Positions 37,201 to 50,395 of a stretch of DNA of 64,000 nt are shown here, piece by piece. Each line of letters starts with the position of its first letter. Position 1 is the stretch's first letter. Source of the stretch: Aralia elata (lineage: Eukaryota; Streptophyta; Magnoliopsida; Apiales; Araliaceae); contig CM068377.1 of the NCBI GenBank assembly GCA_034770075.1, forward strand, positions 57,034,275 to 57,098,274, in the 5' to 3' direction. The position numbers and the translations under genes are program-made. The notes beneath the pieces were generated by a model. The model was not told the origin of the DNA. It ran no database searches and saw only the letters and a program-made list of their open reading frames with translations.

Positions 37201-39239
37201 ATTTAATTAACCGATTAGTGACACCCTTTAATTAATCTTGGCAATTACGTGAAGTCAGATATTCACATAACCAATTAATCACAAAAATTTTAAATAAGTA
37301 TACAAAGCTAACGTATTAAAAATTAAGATTTATATTTTAATTAACCATGGAGTTTTAAAAATTCACAGTCATTACAAAACCATTGGAATAAGGAAGATGC
37401 CATTGGGTATGAGAGAGTTGGTGGAATGTCACTATTACACCCACTTCCCCCTCATCATCTCCATAGCCATCATATCCCTCCTTGCTAGCCTTTTTAAAAA
37501 TTTAGCAACATAGAAGTAGGATAGGCCAATTTTAAGTTTTGCACTACAGATCAAACCATTGGAAGAAGGAAGAAACCATTGGGTATTGAAGAGTTGGTCA
37601 CCAACTCCCTTTCCTCCATTCCTTTCTTCATCATCACCTCTAACTAGCCATTAATGAGTTTGAGGAATATAGGGGTAGGCCACTGGCCTATACACGGCTG
37701 GTAATTATTTGGGACAAGCTCTATTTCTTCCTTACTCATTAGTAAAATGGTCCCCATTCTACTAAAGTTAATTCCTTTTGGGCTTATTAAATCAATTATA
37801 ATGACTTATCATTACTACATTAAAATAAGTTATAGGCACATATACCCACACCTACATATATATACATCCACACATAAACAGTATACTCATACTTTAAATA
37901 TACACCAATACGTATAATTATGTATTTCAGGGATAATGGGTTAGTCCAAATAATATTTTAATTGAGCTAAATATAATTCAGTCGGGTACTCCCAACCCAT
38001 TATCACAACTATTATTTTCATCACACATAAGTATCACAATGATTAATTAATATCAATCATTTATTCTCTTGCCATTAATTCAATTTAGATTGAATTTTTA
38101 CGTTTCGAGACACTCATATATATATACATACATATATGTATATATATACACACACACACACACACACATATAAATTCACATTATTGATTATAAAAATCAT
38201 GGTTACTAAGTTATTTAGTAAAATAACTTAGCTTTATAAATTTAACCCTCTTGGCCAATCACAAAAATGTACATACCAATGTATAAAATATGTATTCCAT
38301 CATAAAAAAACATATAATGTTTCTGCCACATTTCCACTTTATATATGAAAATAAAGGTGTTAATCATAATAAAAGAATTTACTCATTTTTTCAAGATATT
38401 ATATTCATTATAATATCTATGTCTCATTGAAATAACTATTTGTAAGGCACATGTCCTTATATTACATATAGAAAATAAATAATAACTTTATTTTCTCCTA
38501 TTATAAATTATTTATATCGATTCATTTACATATAGTAAATATGACTTAATATATTTACATTGTTACGTAATTATACACATTACCTCATATACAGCCGTAC
38601 ATATAAAATAATATAATATTCTTTCTTTATAAAAAAAATAATTCAAGGCTAGAATTTATCTTAAAAAATAATTGCCTTAAAACAATTTCTCCCATCTACA
38701 CATTTAGCCGTGTATAAATTCTATCCAATATTTATTCATAAATATATTGATTTTCTTCTCTTCTCAAAACTTACATAATTTATTAACATTATTCAGAATA
38801 TTAAATATATTATCATGCTAAGTAATATAATAATAATAATAATACCAATTTTAATTAACATAAACGTTTCGTTTTCCTTATGCAAAACACATATATTAAT
38901 TCACCATTGTATAAAAGTGAGTTAACCTCTTCTATCACGTTACTGCCACACAAGGCTTTAATATTCAAATCATATTATCCAAAAATATGATTTTCAACTT
39001 AATTAATTACTACCTCCTTCCCTAATTCAGCGATTAAACTTCAAGTTCAATCCTACTTTCTTTAATAGCTTAGCTATCTCTTAGAACTTCACATAAATTG
39101 ACTTCTTCTTACCCAGCCACAAGAATTCAAAATATATATAACGCATATATGTTCCAATTTGAATCCGACACATGTCATAGTAAGAATTTTATTTAGTAAA
39201 TTCTTATTTTAATAATTTCTAAAAATTCGGATTTTTACA
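34264..39239 (-). repeat. 5' LTR of D
   Basis: 4976 bp. It lacks L and also lacks one GC palindrome that the other LTR has at 26663, where about 57 bp are missing between TGG and TGG near 35442. A second palindrome survives with one mismatch at 36229-36252. Confidence 0.9.
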
Positions 39240-39251
39240 ACTTTATTATAG

Positions 39252-39294
<43 letters not shown>

Positions 39295-39300
39295 ATTATG
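39252..39300. repeat. TA microsatellite
   Basis: A nearly pure TA run; the matching site in A's other LTR (about 12112-12122) is much shorter. Confidence 0.9.
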
Positions 39301-39641
39301 CTTATAGTAAGTCATGCATACTTATATATACACTGATGCATGCGAATATAAAAGAAGAGAAAGCAACCCACTTGGATAATAATGGGGTAATAAGATAAAG
39401 ATAATAATGGGGTAATAAGATAAAGAAACAGTGGAAGTTGGAACATGGGTCTAGTTTTTCCATTTTACTATTTGCATTTGCTAAACACTGATACCTTGTA
39501 ATAGTGGGTCGGGGATATGATATATTAGGCCACTGTTTCCTATTGTAATGCTTAATAATAATAATACTAGTTGCAACCAACCTTCTCAATTAAACTCTCC
39601 AGTTGCAACATGTTGCACCACCATCAGTACATGAGCTCGAT

Positions 39642-40061
39642 GCGGATCTAGGAATAATTCTCAGCAGGGGCGGATTTTAATTTGGCGGGGGTTCTGGGGC
39701 TGCGCCCCCGAGCCAATTTTTTTAGATAATTCTATGTTTTTTTGATGATTACATAAGTAAAATAAGAGTTAATTTAGTTACATAAAACTATAACCCATAA
39801 AAATATGTACTCAAAAATATTGAAATTCAATTAGAAATTCTCACCGCAAACAATAGATCAGCCTTTTGTAACTAATGGCATTTTTTTTTTGATATACCAA
39901 GTTTAACTTTTTTATTAATCTGCCCCCCTGAGTTTACTAACTTATAAATTCTGCCCCCTTGAGTTTACAAAAAAAAAAAAAAGCAAAAGAAAAAAAAAAA
40001 AAAAAAAATTCAGCATAGGCAGGTGCCTATGCTGCCCTCTAAGTAGATCCGCCCCTGAGTC
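39642..40061. mobile_element. hAT-like MITE
   Basis: Absent from the 5' LTR of A. Inverted ends CAGGGGCGGAT (from 39664) and ATCCGCCCCTG (to about 40057) are typical of plant hAT-type MITEs. The outer target repeat is AGCTCGAT and TGCTCGAT (39634-39641, 40062-40069), eight bases with one difference. An extra GCGGATCTAGG at the left edge suggests a second, broken end. Contains A-rich and T-rich runs. Confidence 0.75.
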
Positions 40062-40898
40062 TGCTCGATAGTGTTAGAGAGAGAGAGAGAGAGTGTAAAG
40101 CCAGCTTACGGAGGAGAAGAAGAAGCATTCTTGAGAAAAGTTGTTACTCTGAATTATGAAGTGGTCGCAAAGGATCCGTAAGGAGTAAAAGAGGAAAATC
40201 AAAGCAGCTCCCCCGACCATGTCGCCACTGTCTTTGCATATTTACTTTCCACTGTCCTTAGAGTTAAGTTACCCACAATTCCTCATAGCAACATGGCATC
40301 AAGCAGACCAAGGTTTACTACAAATTAACTCCAGCCAGCAGAACCCAATTCTTGGTGTAGCTTGCTCGAATATGCCATACATGTCAATGCGAGTTCTGCT
40401 CCTAAACATTTTTCGCACCACTGCCGAGCGCCGTGCGCGCGGCGCACGCTTCCCAGCCCGCTCGTGTCTCCGCCCAGCCTTGCGCCTAGACCCTGTGTGC
40501 CCAATAGACGCATGCGCTGTGAGCGCCCCAGCTCCATCCGCAATTTCAGCGACAGCAGCTCAGCTAACCCAACTCAGCCACCGGCTATTCTCCTTCATTG
40601 CATGTGGAAGAGGACGAGGATCAATATATTATTAATGGATCCTAGAAAGAGAAAATGAGGGATGCTGGTGGGTTCTTACTACGGAGCCAGGTTTCCTCTT
40701 GTATACCACACTGGCGTGACTCATGTTTTAGTAAGTATATTATTAATTATATTTCACAATATGGCCACATATTTATAATAGGTCATATTGGCGTTTGCTC
40801 GCTAGTTGGTTCTGTATTGGTTATGGGTGTCAAAATAATTGGAATTTCTTGAAAGCTAACATTATTGGGAATGAATCTATTAATATAAACCTCAAACA

Positions 40899-41198
40899 TT
40901 GGCCTTTACGTTGGAGGTTCTCTTTTGTGTGCTTTCTGGGCATGCTAATATAAAAGTAAGTCCAACCACTGTTGAACTTAAGAGCAAGTCAGACGGTGAT
41001 GGGATTACCTTTGGGTCTAAGAATATTTGGGTTGATCATTGTTCTATTTTACACTACAAAGATAATGGATATACCACCATCACAATTTCGAATAGTTATC
41101 CGCATCATGATAAGGTGATGCTCTTAAAACATGAATATGTTATGATGGCTACATGGGATACATTTAATCATTTAGAGAATAGGTTTAGTTCTGGATGA
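40899..41198 (+). pseudogene. captured pectate lyase fragment (copy in A's 3' LTR)
   Basis: Sister of the fragment at 13308-13595, 99 codons open. This copy keeps more of the family pattern: SDGDGITFGSKNIWVDHCS, then TTITISNSY and HHDKVMLL. Similarity fades after HHDKVMLL, though ATWDTFNHL may match the VTVAFNHF segment of pectate lyases. It is a carried fragment with no visible signal peptide, promoter or other exons. Confidence 0.78.
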
Positions 41199-43647
41199 AT
41201 CAACTTACTATACCAATAAGTATATTATAATATAGTAATTAATATTATGTAGTCATAATACTAATATATATATATATATATAAGTTATTACTGAGATGCT
41301 TAAATAATAAGTATATTAATATATAAATGATAAATATTTTTAAGTATATTAATATTATTTAATTATAATATTAATATATAAATGATGAATATTTTAAATA
41401 TAGTAACATTATTTAATTATAATATTAATATATAGATAATGAGAATGAGTATTTTAAATATATTAATATTATTTAATTATAATATTAATATATAAGGGAT
41501 GGTTATTTTAAGTATATTAATATTATGTAATTATAATATTAATATATAATTGAGGAGAATTATGATCATATGAAAAATATTTAAGCATAATGTGATGACC
41601 CGGATTTTCAGAAAAATATTAAAATAAGAATTTAATAAATAAAATTCTTATTTGGTGATATGTGAAGTGATATTATATTGCATAAGTGAATAAATGCTAT
41701 GCAATATGTGATTTTATGAGTAATAAATATATTATTATTATATATTTATTATTTCATGTAAATAAATTGTAGAATCAATTTATTAAGAAGAAATGAGATG
41801 GGTAAAATTTATGATGAAGAAAATTATTAAAATAATTTATAATATTAAATTATTTTAATATAGTAAATTGGTGGTATTAAATATATTTAATAACCTCCAT
41901 TTTATTGGGTAAAATGTATGCATTTTTTTATGTAGTGAGTATATTATTATATTCGCTATAGTTAAATAAATTGTGAGAAAAAATTTATAGAGAGAAAAGA
42001 AAATAATTGAATATATTATTATATATTTGATTTGGTTTGAAATAAATTGTGGGAATCAATTTATTTAAAGAGATGGATAGCTTTATAGATACAAAACTTT
42101 TGTATCTATTGGTGAGCCAATTAAAATAATTTACAATATTAAATTATTTTAATATAAGTATGCTGTAAATAAATTATTAGAAATAATTTATAAATGGAGA
42201 TTAAATTTAAATTATATTATGAAATAAAATAATATAATTTGATTATGAAGTCTTGTAATGAATTCACTGTGAATTAAATTTCATGAGCAAGTTAATTAAT
42301 TCACTTGGTGAATTATGGTAATATTTAAATTATGGTTAAATATATTAAAGCTATATATTTAATGAATAACAATAAATTGTTGAAGACAATTTATGGAAAG
42401 AAGAAGATGATTAAGTTTAAATATACAAAATTTGTTGTATATATTAAATAAGTAAATTAAAATAGTACTAAATATTAACCATTTTAATTGGTCTATTACA
42501 TGGAATAAAGAGAACTAAAATAATGTATGGAATTAAATTATTTTAGTATAGAGAAATTATTTTATTAAATAAATTATTTTTATTTACTGTGTAGTTTCCA
42601 TTCTTATGGAAAAGATTTATAGATATTTTGTCATGATATTGAAAATATATCATGTATATTTAATATACATAATACTTGGTGCGATAAGTACGGAGGATAT
42701 TAAATTATATATTTTTAATATAAACAAATTGTTTGAAAACAATTTGTGGAAGGAAGCAAGAAATTTAATTTAAATGCGATATTTAAATAATTAATAGAAT
42801 AAATATTAATTATTTAAATTGATTCGTTATGCTTCAAGTATTTATTTTAATTATGAATTTAACTTCATCATTAGTGACGTGATTGTTATGGATATTATTA
42901 ATGTATAATTACTTAATTTAGTAAGTAATTTTATTATGTAATTATCATATATGTAATTATTATAAATAAAGTAAGTTGTACATATTATATGAGATGGAAG
43001 TATAAAATATATAAAAATGTAATTTATGTTTATGTATATATGTGCGGAATTGGTAAATAAGTATTAGTATATTTATAAGTATGTAATATAAACTCAAGAT
43101 GGGAACTAGAGTTGGGACTTCAGGAAACAAAAGGAAGTGATATTAAAGAGAAGTAAGAGGTGGCAGCATGTTAGAAAGTAAAGCATCCACCAAGTAATGT
43201 TAAGCATGAGCTGTTAAAATTTTGAAGTCTTATTAGAATGACTAAGCAAAGTCATTATTTGTTAAAGGAGAGCTATGAAGAGTTAACAATCTGCGGATTC
43301 ATTTTCCTTCTTCAAACCATTTTATACTCTCTCTCTTTGCTCTCCATTCCCGACCCACTTTATTTTCGTTCTAAAAAGAGAAACTGATGCTCTGCTCCTC
43401 TCTTTTGTTTATTAAAAAAAAAAAAAAACCAAGTCCGCAGACAAATTAATAAAACAATACAATTTTAGAGGGAAAATGTTTGAGAGAGAAAGAGAGTTTA
43501 GAGATAGAAAGATGGGTATAGTGTTTAGTGAACGACACTGCCAACCACTCTTGGTCGCCGACGCCGGTGACTCCGCCGGCAGCCGAGGAAGAATTATTAG
43601 CGTATGTCCTCTTGTGGCCAAGTTGGTGACTCCTGTCTCTTCCTCAC

Positions 43648-44774
43648 TGTAGACACCTAAATTTTGCACTTCGTATACTAACCCTGACAGGAGGGCAAAA
43701 TCGTCAATGAACCCAGCCTACGAGAACGAAAGGTGGACATAAGTACGAACACTCAGAGCCACTGCAACGACGTGCTATCAAAGCCGACATGACAATGATC
43801 AAAGCGGAATGATATGACACGTTTCCTAGCGGTTCCCGTACTGCAAAATACAAGCCTCTCAGCGAAAACCAACAGTACGACACGAGAATCGAGGTGCGGT
43901 ACGAAAAGTGAGAAAATCAGCCCAGCCAGCCGCGGATTGATCTGCGGCCAAGGATTAAAATAAAACTGAAGTGCGCGGCGGGCGCGGAGAAACCGAGGCT
44001 AACCGCAGATCAATCTGCGACCAGCCGCAGATTGCCTCGGACGGGCTTTATCAGCGCAGCTCTTCATTTGCATACAGGAGGTTGAGCCGTGCAAGAAGAG
44101 AAAAAAAAAAAGAAGAATCAGCGAGCAGCAGCAGCGAGAAAAGAGAGAAAAAAGAGGAAAAAGTGAGGATTTATACCCCTTTTGCTAGATTGTATCACAT
44201 ATAATTTCTACCATATTCAATATACGAGTTTATACGCATCGTGGTGTCATTTGCAAGGTGAAAAAGACATTTTTCTTAGCACTTTTGTTGTATTATTTTG
44301 TTAAACTCTTATCATTTGGGCTATATTAAATGTAGCTTTTCTTATATATTATCGAGGATACATAGATTAGGGATTATTAGTGAGGGTTCCAACGGAACAA
44401 AATTCTTCCTAATGGCCCGATGACATCCATTTGGTGATTTTTAGTTCGTTATGGTAATATATTAGGCTTAGTGTATTTAAATTGCTATTTTAGGATATTG
44501 TGGTGTGTTAGGCAACTCGGTGTTGTTCATTGGTATATTATCCATTTTGTGAGTGTGTAGAAATTTCGGATGTGAGCCTAGGAGCACGACCCCGTGGTCC
44601 AAATCCGATGATGGACATTTTTGGGTATGTAATAGGACCGATTATCCTTGATTGTAAATATGTAATCGTCGGGCCTTAAAACGATATCAAGTTGAAAATC
44701 GGGTTTAAGGCCCCGTAATAGTGAAATATGCGATTGTGGGCGTTTGGGGTTATTTTGATGGCTTACATGCCTAT
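43648..44774. mobile_element. truncated F inside E's 5' LTR
   Basis: Starts TGTAGACACC after CTCAC (43643-43647) and matches 52455-53580 of the full copy. It stops at CCTAT, where LTR sequence beginning TATAAGTATG takes over with a three-base overlap. Confidence 0.88.
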
Positions 44775-45345
44775 AAGTATGTAATATAAACTCAAGATGG
44801 GAACTAGAGTTGGGACTTCAGGAAACAAAAGGAAGTGATATTAAAGAGAAGTAAGAGGTGGCAGCATGTTAGAAAGTAAAGCATCCACCAAGTAATGTTA
44901 AGCATGAGCTGTTAAAATTTTGAAGTCTTATTAGAATGACTAAGCAAAGTCATTATTTGTTAAAGGAGAGCTATGAAGAGTTAACAATCTGCGGATTCAA
45001 TTTCCTTCTTCAAACCATTTTATACTCTCTCTCTCTTTGCTCTCCATTCCCGACCCACTTTATTTTCGTTCTAAAAAGAGAAACTGATGCTCTGCTCCTC
45101 TCTTTTGTTTATTAAAAAAAAAAAAACCAAGTCTGCAGACAAATTAATAAAACAATACAATTTTAGAGGGAAAATGTTTGAGAGAGAAAGAGAGTTTAGA
45201 AATAGAAAGATGGGTATAGTGTTTAGTGAACGACACTGCCAACCACTCTTGGTCGTCGACGCCGGTGACTCCGCCGGCAGCCGAGAAAGAATTATTAGCG
45301 TATGTCCTCTTGTGGTCAAGTTGGTGACTCCTGTCTCTTCCTCAC
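44772..45345 (+). repeat. direct duplication of E LTR sequence
   Basis: Nearly identical to 43073-43647 (about 575 bp). Unlike the first copy, it continues into CTCACCACTGAGCC with no F, so it represents the unoccupied form of the site. Confidence 0.88.
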
Positions 45346-47775
45346 CACTGAGCCTAAACCTCGACTCCGGTGGACTGTCAAGCTTCATACTCATAAGAAA
45401 GCCACGATTTTTTTCCATCGGGAGTTGCTTTGAGCTTACCTATTCCTCTTCCAGCACATGCTCGTTCCATTAAAGGAGATTCAATGCTACTGAGGGGTAA
45501 GAATATATTCTCTCACCTTTTTGTCTCGTATATCTCTCTGTAGAATCCATTCTAGAGAGAGAAACGCATGTATACATACAAGTACATATAATTTTAGAGA
45601 GAGAAAATATGGGCGTCGTGGTGGAGGTGGCTGAACCATTATAATTACCCCAAGGTATATGCAGAGGATGTGAAGGAAAAATGAAGTAGAAGAAATAAAC
45701 CATGTCGGTAAATGAATTATAACCGGTTGGTAATATCAAATAAGTTTGTTAATTACCGGATTTTAAGCTATAATATGTGCATGAGTATGTAGAGAGAATA
45801 CCCAGGAGTTTAACAAGCTAAACGAATTGTAATATAGTTGAGAGACTAAAGAGAAACAAAGAAAGAGAGCTTGCCAGATAACATTTTCGGAACGACGTTT
45901 CAACGTGAAAACGTTAATTATTTTCAAAACAAATCTTATGGTTAGACTCTTGGGATGATGGAGAATAGATCTGGGAAGGAAAAAAAATGAAGAAAAACTG
46001 CTAAAAAGGGTGCTGGCTGGAGGTTGAAGATGAGATGACGTCATCATCGCGATGATGATGTCACCAGTCCGTAATTGGCTATTTCGGAGGTCTAAACGAT
46101 TGAATTTGGAAAAACTTTGATCTACAAAGTTGTAGAGAATTAGATTTCATGTGAAAGGGACATAGCATTCGTAATTTTCGGGTAAAAGAGCTAATTATTA
46201 TAATTTTGTTTTAAGTTTCAACACTTTGGAAATTATAATTAAAATTATCAAAAATATTATTTGTGCTATAATAAATTTACAGAAATCTTATAACATCATT
46301 TTAGAATTTCGGTAAATATTTGATGAATTATTGAAAAGCAAAGGTGTTTATTATATTTTTAAGCTATTTAAAGTTAGTTTAAAAATTAGTACAAATTCAT
46401 AGAAAATTCTATGAATGGTAGAAAATTATGAAACTTGATGAAAAATTCTATAATATTATTTTAGAATTACTAGAAAATTTTGGAGAATTATTGAATAACC
46501 GAAGTAATTATTGAATGTTTAAGCTATTTAAAGTTAATTTAAAAATTAGTGAAAATTCATAGAGAATTCTATGAATGGTGAAAAATTATGAAACTTTGTG
46601 TAAAATCTTATAATAATATAAGATTAATATTGATGGTGTTTTGAGGATATAAAATTATGTGGAGTTATTATTTCTATTTTGAAGCTATTAAATGATAGTT
46701 TTTATAAATGGAAATAATTGCAGAAAATTGTCGTATAATCCGAAAAATGTGAAAATTGGTTGAAAAGTCTAGAATAATATTCTAAAGACTTTATAAGATT
46801 TAGTAAGCTCGTGAGATATTGGGATGTTATAGATGGTGTGTTAACTGACTAATAAACGAGATATAGTTATTATAAACTAACTTATCTCATTAAGTTAATG
46901 TGAACTAAGTTGCATGGATTGTATGACTAATGTTTGGTCTGTGTGAACACTTAAATTGGTGTAGGATTCGTGAAGCGCAAATAGCTTAAGTGTAATCAAC
47001 GCGCAAGGCAAGTTTTTCAGTTCCTTTGTGTTATGTGATCTTGATATTATATGAGATTTTCACAAATATGCTAAATTATACTTTATGTTTGTTGAATTGT
47101 GAAAGTCAACTTATGACTGAATTGATTGAGTTTTGGAACTCAGTCTTGATGTGATATGGGATATGCTAAACATATGAATTATATTGTTTAGAATTATGAT
47201 AATCATGAGATATGAATTGAGCATGAAATTATGTGCTATGTGAAGCATGAAAGCTGTTAAATTTGCTGAGCTGTCGAGCTCAATCTTGTAAAAATAAACT
47301 TTTTTCAGGTCAAGGATACAATGCGATATTATTTGCCATCTGATGATATGGATTAGAAGGCATGCAAAGGAATACCTTTTCTTTATTTAAAAATTTGCAT
47401 TGAATCATGATGATGGTTCTTGACATGTGTACTGATAGGTAAGTAAACCTTGAGATATTCAATAAATAAAGAATATTTATTTTGAATGCATGAAAATAAG
47501 CAAATCAATATAGTGATAATACTATATAATAAAGAATCCGAATGTAGAATTGGGTTGTATATACTCATATCTACTTCGATATATAATCGTAAAGGTTGCA
47601 ATTCAGGGAATAGAAAGAAAGATATAGAAAAATTTTAATTATCCGCATTTTCAACTATTATTTCATCATAGTATGATGTAAAGCTGAATTAAGATAGTAA
47701 TTAACGCACAAGGTCGGGATTAAGATTAGTCCTAATTTTGGATAAAGTTGTTCCCGATTTTGGGGGCGTTACAGT

Positions 47776-47787
47776 TGGTATCAGAGC
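47776..47787 (+). promoter_or_regulatory. primer-binding site of E
   Basis: TGGTATCAGAGC two bases after the LTR end at 47773; exact match to the initiator tRNA-Met type site. Confidence 0.92.
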
Positions 47788-47884
47788 TATGGGTTATAAA
47801 CCTTAAGCTATAACCGTAAACAAGATAGATAGAAAGGAAGAAGAAGCTAAACATAAACTCGAATGACGTGTAAATGATCTTGAA

Positions 47885-48248
47885 ATGAATTTAGAAATTC
47901 ATAAAGAATGCGTTAAGATAATACGCAAAGATTTGAAGAAGAATCTTGAAAAACCAAAGGATCGGGGAATACCTGATTTGAATAATCATAAAATAATATG
48001 ATTAAAGAAAGGAGTAAGAAGATCGTAAAAACAATACGATCATAAGATAGAAAAGAATCGTAATATAACACGATTATAAGAAAGGATCACAACATGATCT
48101 GATTAAGACATGAAATTATAGATGATCAATCGATTAATTAAAAATTTTATAGCAGAATTGTTGTACAAAAGTTGTACTATGAAATTGTACTATGTAAGCT
48201 CATGAAAGAGTAATTAATATTGAGATACGGATTAAATGAAATTCGTAT
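47885..48248 (+). other. leader hairpin series of E
   Basis: Stems in order: ATGAATTT/AAATTCAT (47885-47902), TGCGT/ACGCA (47909-47927), AAGATT/AATCTT (47928-47947), AATCAT/ATGATT (47984-48003), GATCGT/ACGATC (48021-48041), AATCGT/ACGATT (48056-48075), ATACGGATT/AATTCGTAT with one G-T pair (48225-48248). Confidence 0.72.
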
Positions 48249-48300
48249 TGGGTAAATGGGAAGTTAGAATTATGTGGGATTTCAATTGAGAACTCATGTT

Positions 48301-48508
48301 AGTGGCTGAGTTGTACGATTCCTGGTATGGGACGAGAATTTGTGCTTGGTTTGAAAACCACTTAGCTTCCTATATTAATATAGTGGTTGAGTTGAACAAA
48401 TCCTGGCATGGGACGAGATTTGTCCATGGTTTAACAACCGCTCAGCTTCCTATATTGATTAGTGGATGAGTTGGTTCGACAACCACTTAGCTTCCTATAT
48501 TGATAATC
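48301..48508 (+). repeat. 79-81 bp tandem repeat in E's internal region
   Basis: Units start at AGTGG (48301, 48382, 48461) and end at CTTCCTATATTGAT. The third unit is internally shortened. A and D have a single unit. Each unit carries an inverted pair AGTGG / CCACT (or CCGCT). Confidence 0.85.
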
Positions 48509-50360
48509 ATTGAAATACTGGTGTCGCGTTATCGATATATATATGGTGAGAAGGTGATTCTTTTCTCATATTTATATTTGATAGTTAGAGAATATTAAGC
48601 TTAGGTACGAGTTCTTAAAAATCATACTTATGGTAAGTTCGTGAGTCATAATCATATGGTACGTTTTTGAACCCCTCAGCGAATGGACGTCTTTGGTCTG
48701 ACTAGGATACGTTCCTAAACTCATATGATTATGGTAAGTTCCTGAACTCATAACGTGTGGTATGTTTAATGAACTATATTGGGGTATAGAAAAGTTATGC
48801 ATGAAGAATTGAGGATTTCTAGTATAGTAAGCTTTAAGGATGATAGAAATAGATAAAATTATTAAGCAATGGATCATAAGAGAAATTGAAGTTGATGGTG
48901 GAGGCATAGGTATTCCAAATCTTCTAGCTATGCTAGACTTCGAAATTTTTGACATCAAGCTAAATTCGCACTAATGTACCTCTAAAAATAAAAATAAAAT
49001 TTTTGTTATCCTCAAAACAAGGTGACAAGGGTGTGTAGATGGACTTCGAGCCATTATCACATCGTTACCTGTTGCGGCATGATAACACCAAACATAATTT
49101 TTCAATGGTTTTGAACCGTTTAAAGAAGAGTCTACGCTATTTGTTTCGGCTAGACAAAAATAATTTAAAATATCAAAATGTATTTTTAAATAGTCATCAA
49201 TGCATCATGTAACCTAGTGTAGAATGACCGATGATGGAGTCATCAATGCAGATTAACCTAGTGTTGGATGTGATCTAAGGATCGTCAACCCACTATGGTA
49301 TGATGTTGTATGATAAAGTCATAAAAATGACGGCATCCTCAACGCACTGGTAAAACAGTGCGATACTATGCGTCATAAAATAATTTTCAATGTTTTGATA
49401 AAGCTAAAAGTGTCAAATGCCATTTGAATCGGCTAGACACAGATTCAGATTTCGCTTATATTAAGCTTTTGAGCTATCCAACTAAACCATTTTGGTTTGG
49501 ACTCTAGATTTTTAACATCCCTTAATTGGGAAAGTTTTCAGAGCACCAGATCGATGGTGGCACAGATGAACGTATATCGTTTAAATTGGCGCCTAACGGC
49601 GGCCACTCAGATAGTGTTGATCAACACGGAACATTCCTGAATTGAGAAATTCTGTTTGCGCGAAATAGCGGCATAGATAGCAGAGATCAACACAGGACAT
49701 AACACAGGCTGATCACCTACATGCCCGTAAGACCAGACGGTTCACAGATAAATTCTGATAGAACCTTTTCAAAAACATGAAAAAGAAATTTTGTGGTCTT
49801 TATGACCTACAGATGGATACAGAAAGCCATTCCAAAGCGAATCTTTGAAATTCCTTAGTTATTCATATTGTTTCACAATTATTGATCAATTGTGGAGAAT
49901 TTCAATTCTGGTAATTGAGTATAGAAGGGATGATGTTTCCTAGAAAAGAAGTAGTCGTGAAATGGGACAAGTCTAGATGTATTCTTGAGAAAGAATGACA
50001 TAAAGAAAGAAGAGAAAAGATGTACAAAACGTACAATAAATTCGGAAAGATCTCTAGAAGAGAAAGTTGGTCAAAGAACTCGATGCGTGAATTCGATGAA
50101 TCGAATGAATGTTTATGAGTTTAGTAGATCACGATTGTGAATACAATGATCATAGAAGGAAAGTGTATGGATTAAAGAAAGAATAATACTCGAAAGATAA
50201 TCGAGTTTAATGACAATTTTGAAATGAAACCTATAAGAAGTGATTAAGGAAAAGACAGGAAATGGGTGATATAAAACTTAAGCGATAAGTTGAGGTTATT
50301 CAACGATAAAACTACGCGGTAAAATAGACTTAAACCGAGTAGGAAATGTTCGGTGTTGTG

Positions 50361-50395
50361 ATTTCGAGGACGAAATCCTTATAAGAGGGGAAGAA
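50361..50395 (+). promoter_or_regulatory. hairpin and polypurine tract of E
   Basis: ATTTCG and CGAAAT pair around AGGA (50361-50376), followed by the purine-rich AAGAGGGGAAGAA that abuts the 3' LTR start at 50396. Confidence 0.8.

Larger units (their letters stand above)
25501..39239 (-). mobile_element. element D: non-coding large LTR retrotransposon
   Basis: A perfect TSD ACTTT flanks it (25496-25500 and 39240-39244). Both LTRs start on the plus strand with TGTAACGCCCCC and end TTACA. The primer-binding site (34249-34260) and purine tract (32007-32020) are in place. The internal region is 2.26 kb and non-coding. Confidence 0.92.
41591..47773 (+). repeat. 5' LTR of E, chimeric
   Basis: It consists of LTR sequence to 43647, a truncated F (43648-44774), then LTR sequence that starts again at a point matching 43073 and runs through the F site without F. 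Removing the additions leaves about 4.48 kb, equal to the 3' LTR without F. Confidence 0.85.
47774..50395 (+). other. non-coding internal region of E
   Basis: 2.6 kb without a protein frame, homologous to the internal regions of A and D. It is longer partly because a segment of about 80 bp is repeated (48301-48508). Confidence 0.8.

Noticed and set aside
45071..45473. Open frames of 115 and 128 codons on opposite strands in E's LTR
   Set aside because: They overlap duplicated LTR sequence; one copy is broken by F, and they look like no known protein.
45470..46047. 89- and 94-codon minus-strand frames repeated at 54626-55203
   Set aside because: The repetition is due to the two LTRs of E; composition is low-complexity and there is no domain.
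47776..47787. tRNA-like match TGGTATCAGAGC as a tRNA gene
   Set aside because: Only 12 bases next to an LTR; it is a primer-binding site, and no cloverleaf is present.
48301..48508. Spaced repeats as a CRISPR array
   Set aside because: Units are adjacent 79-81 bp tandem repeats without unique spacers, in a plant retrotransposon.
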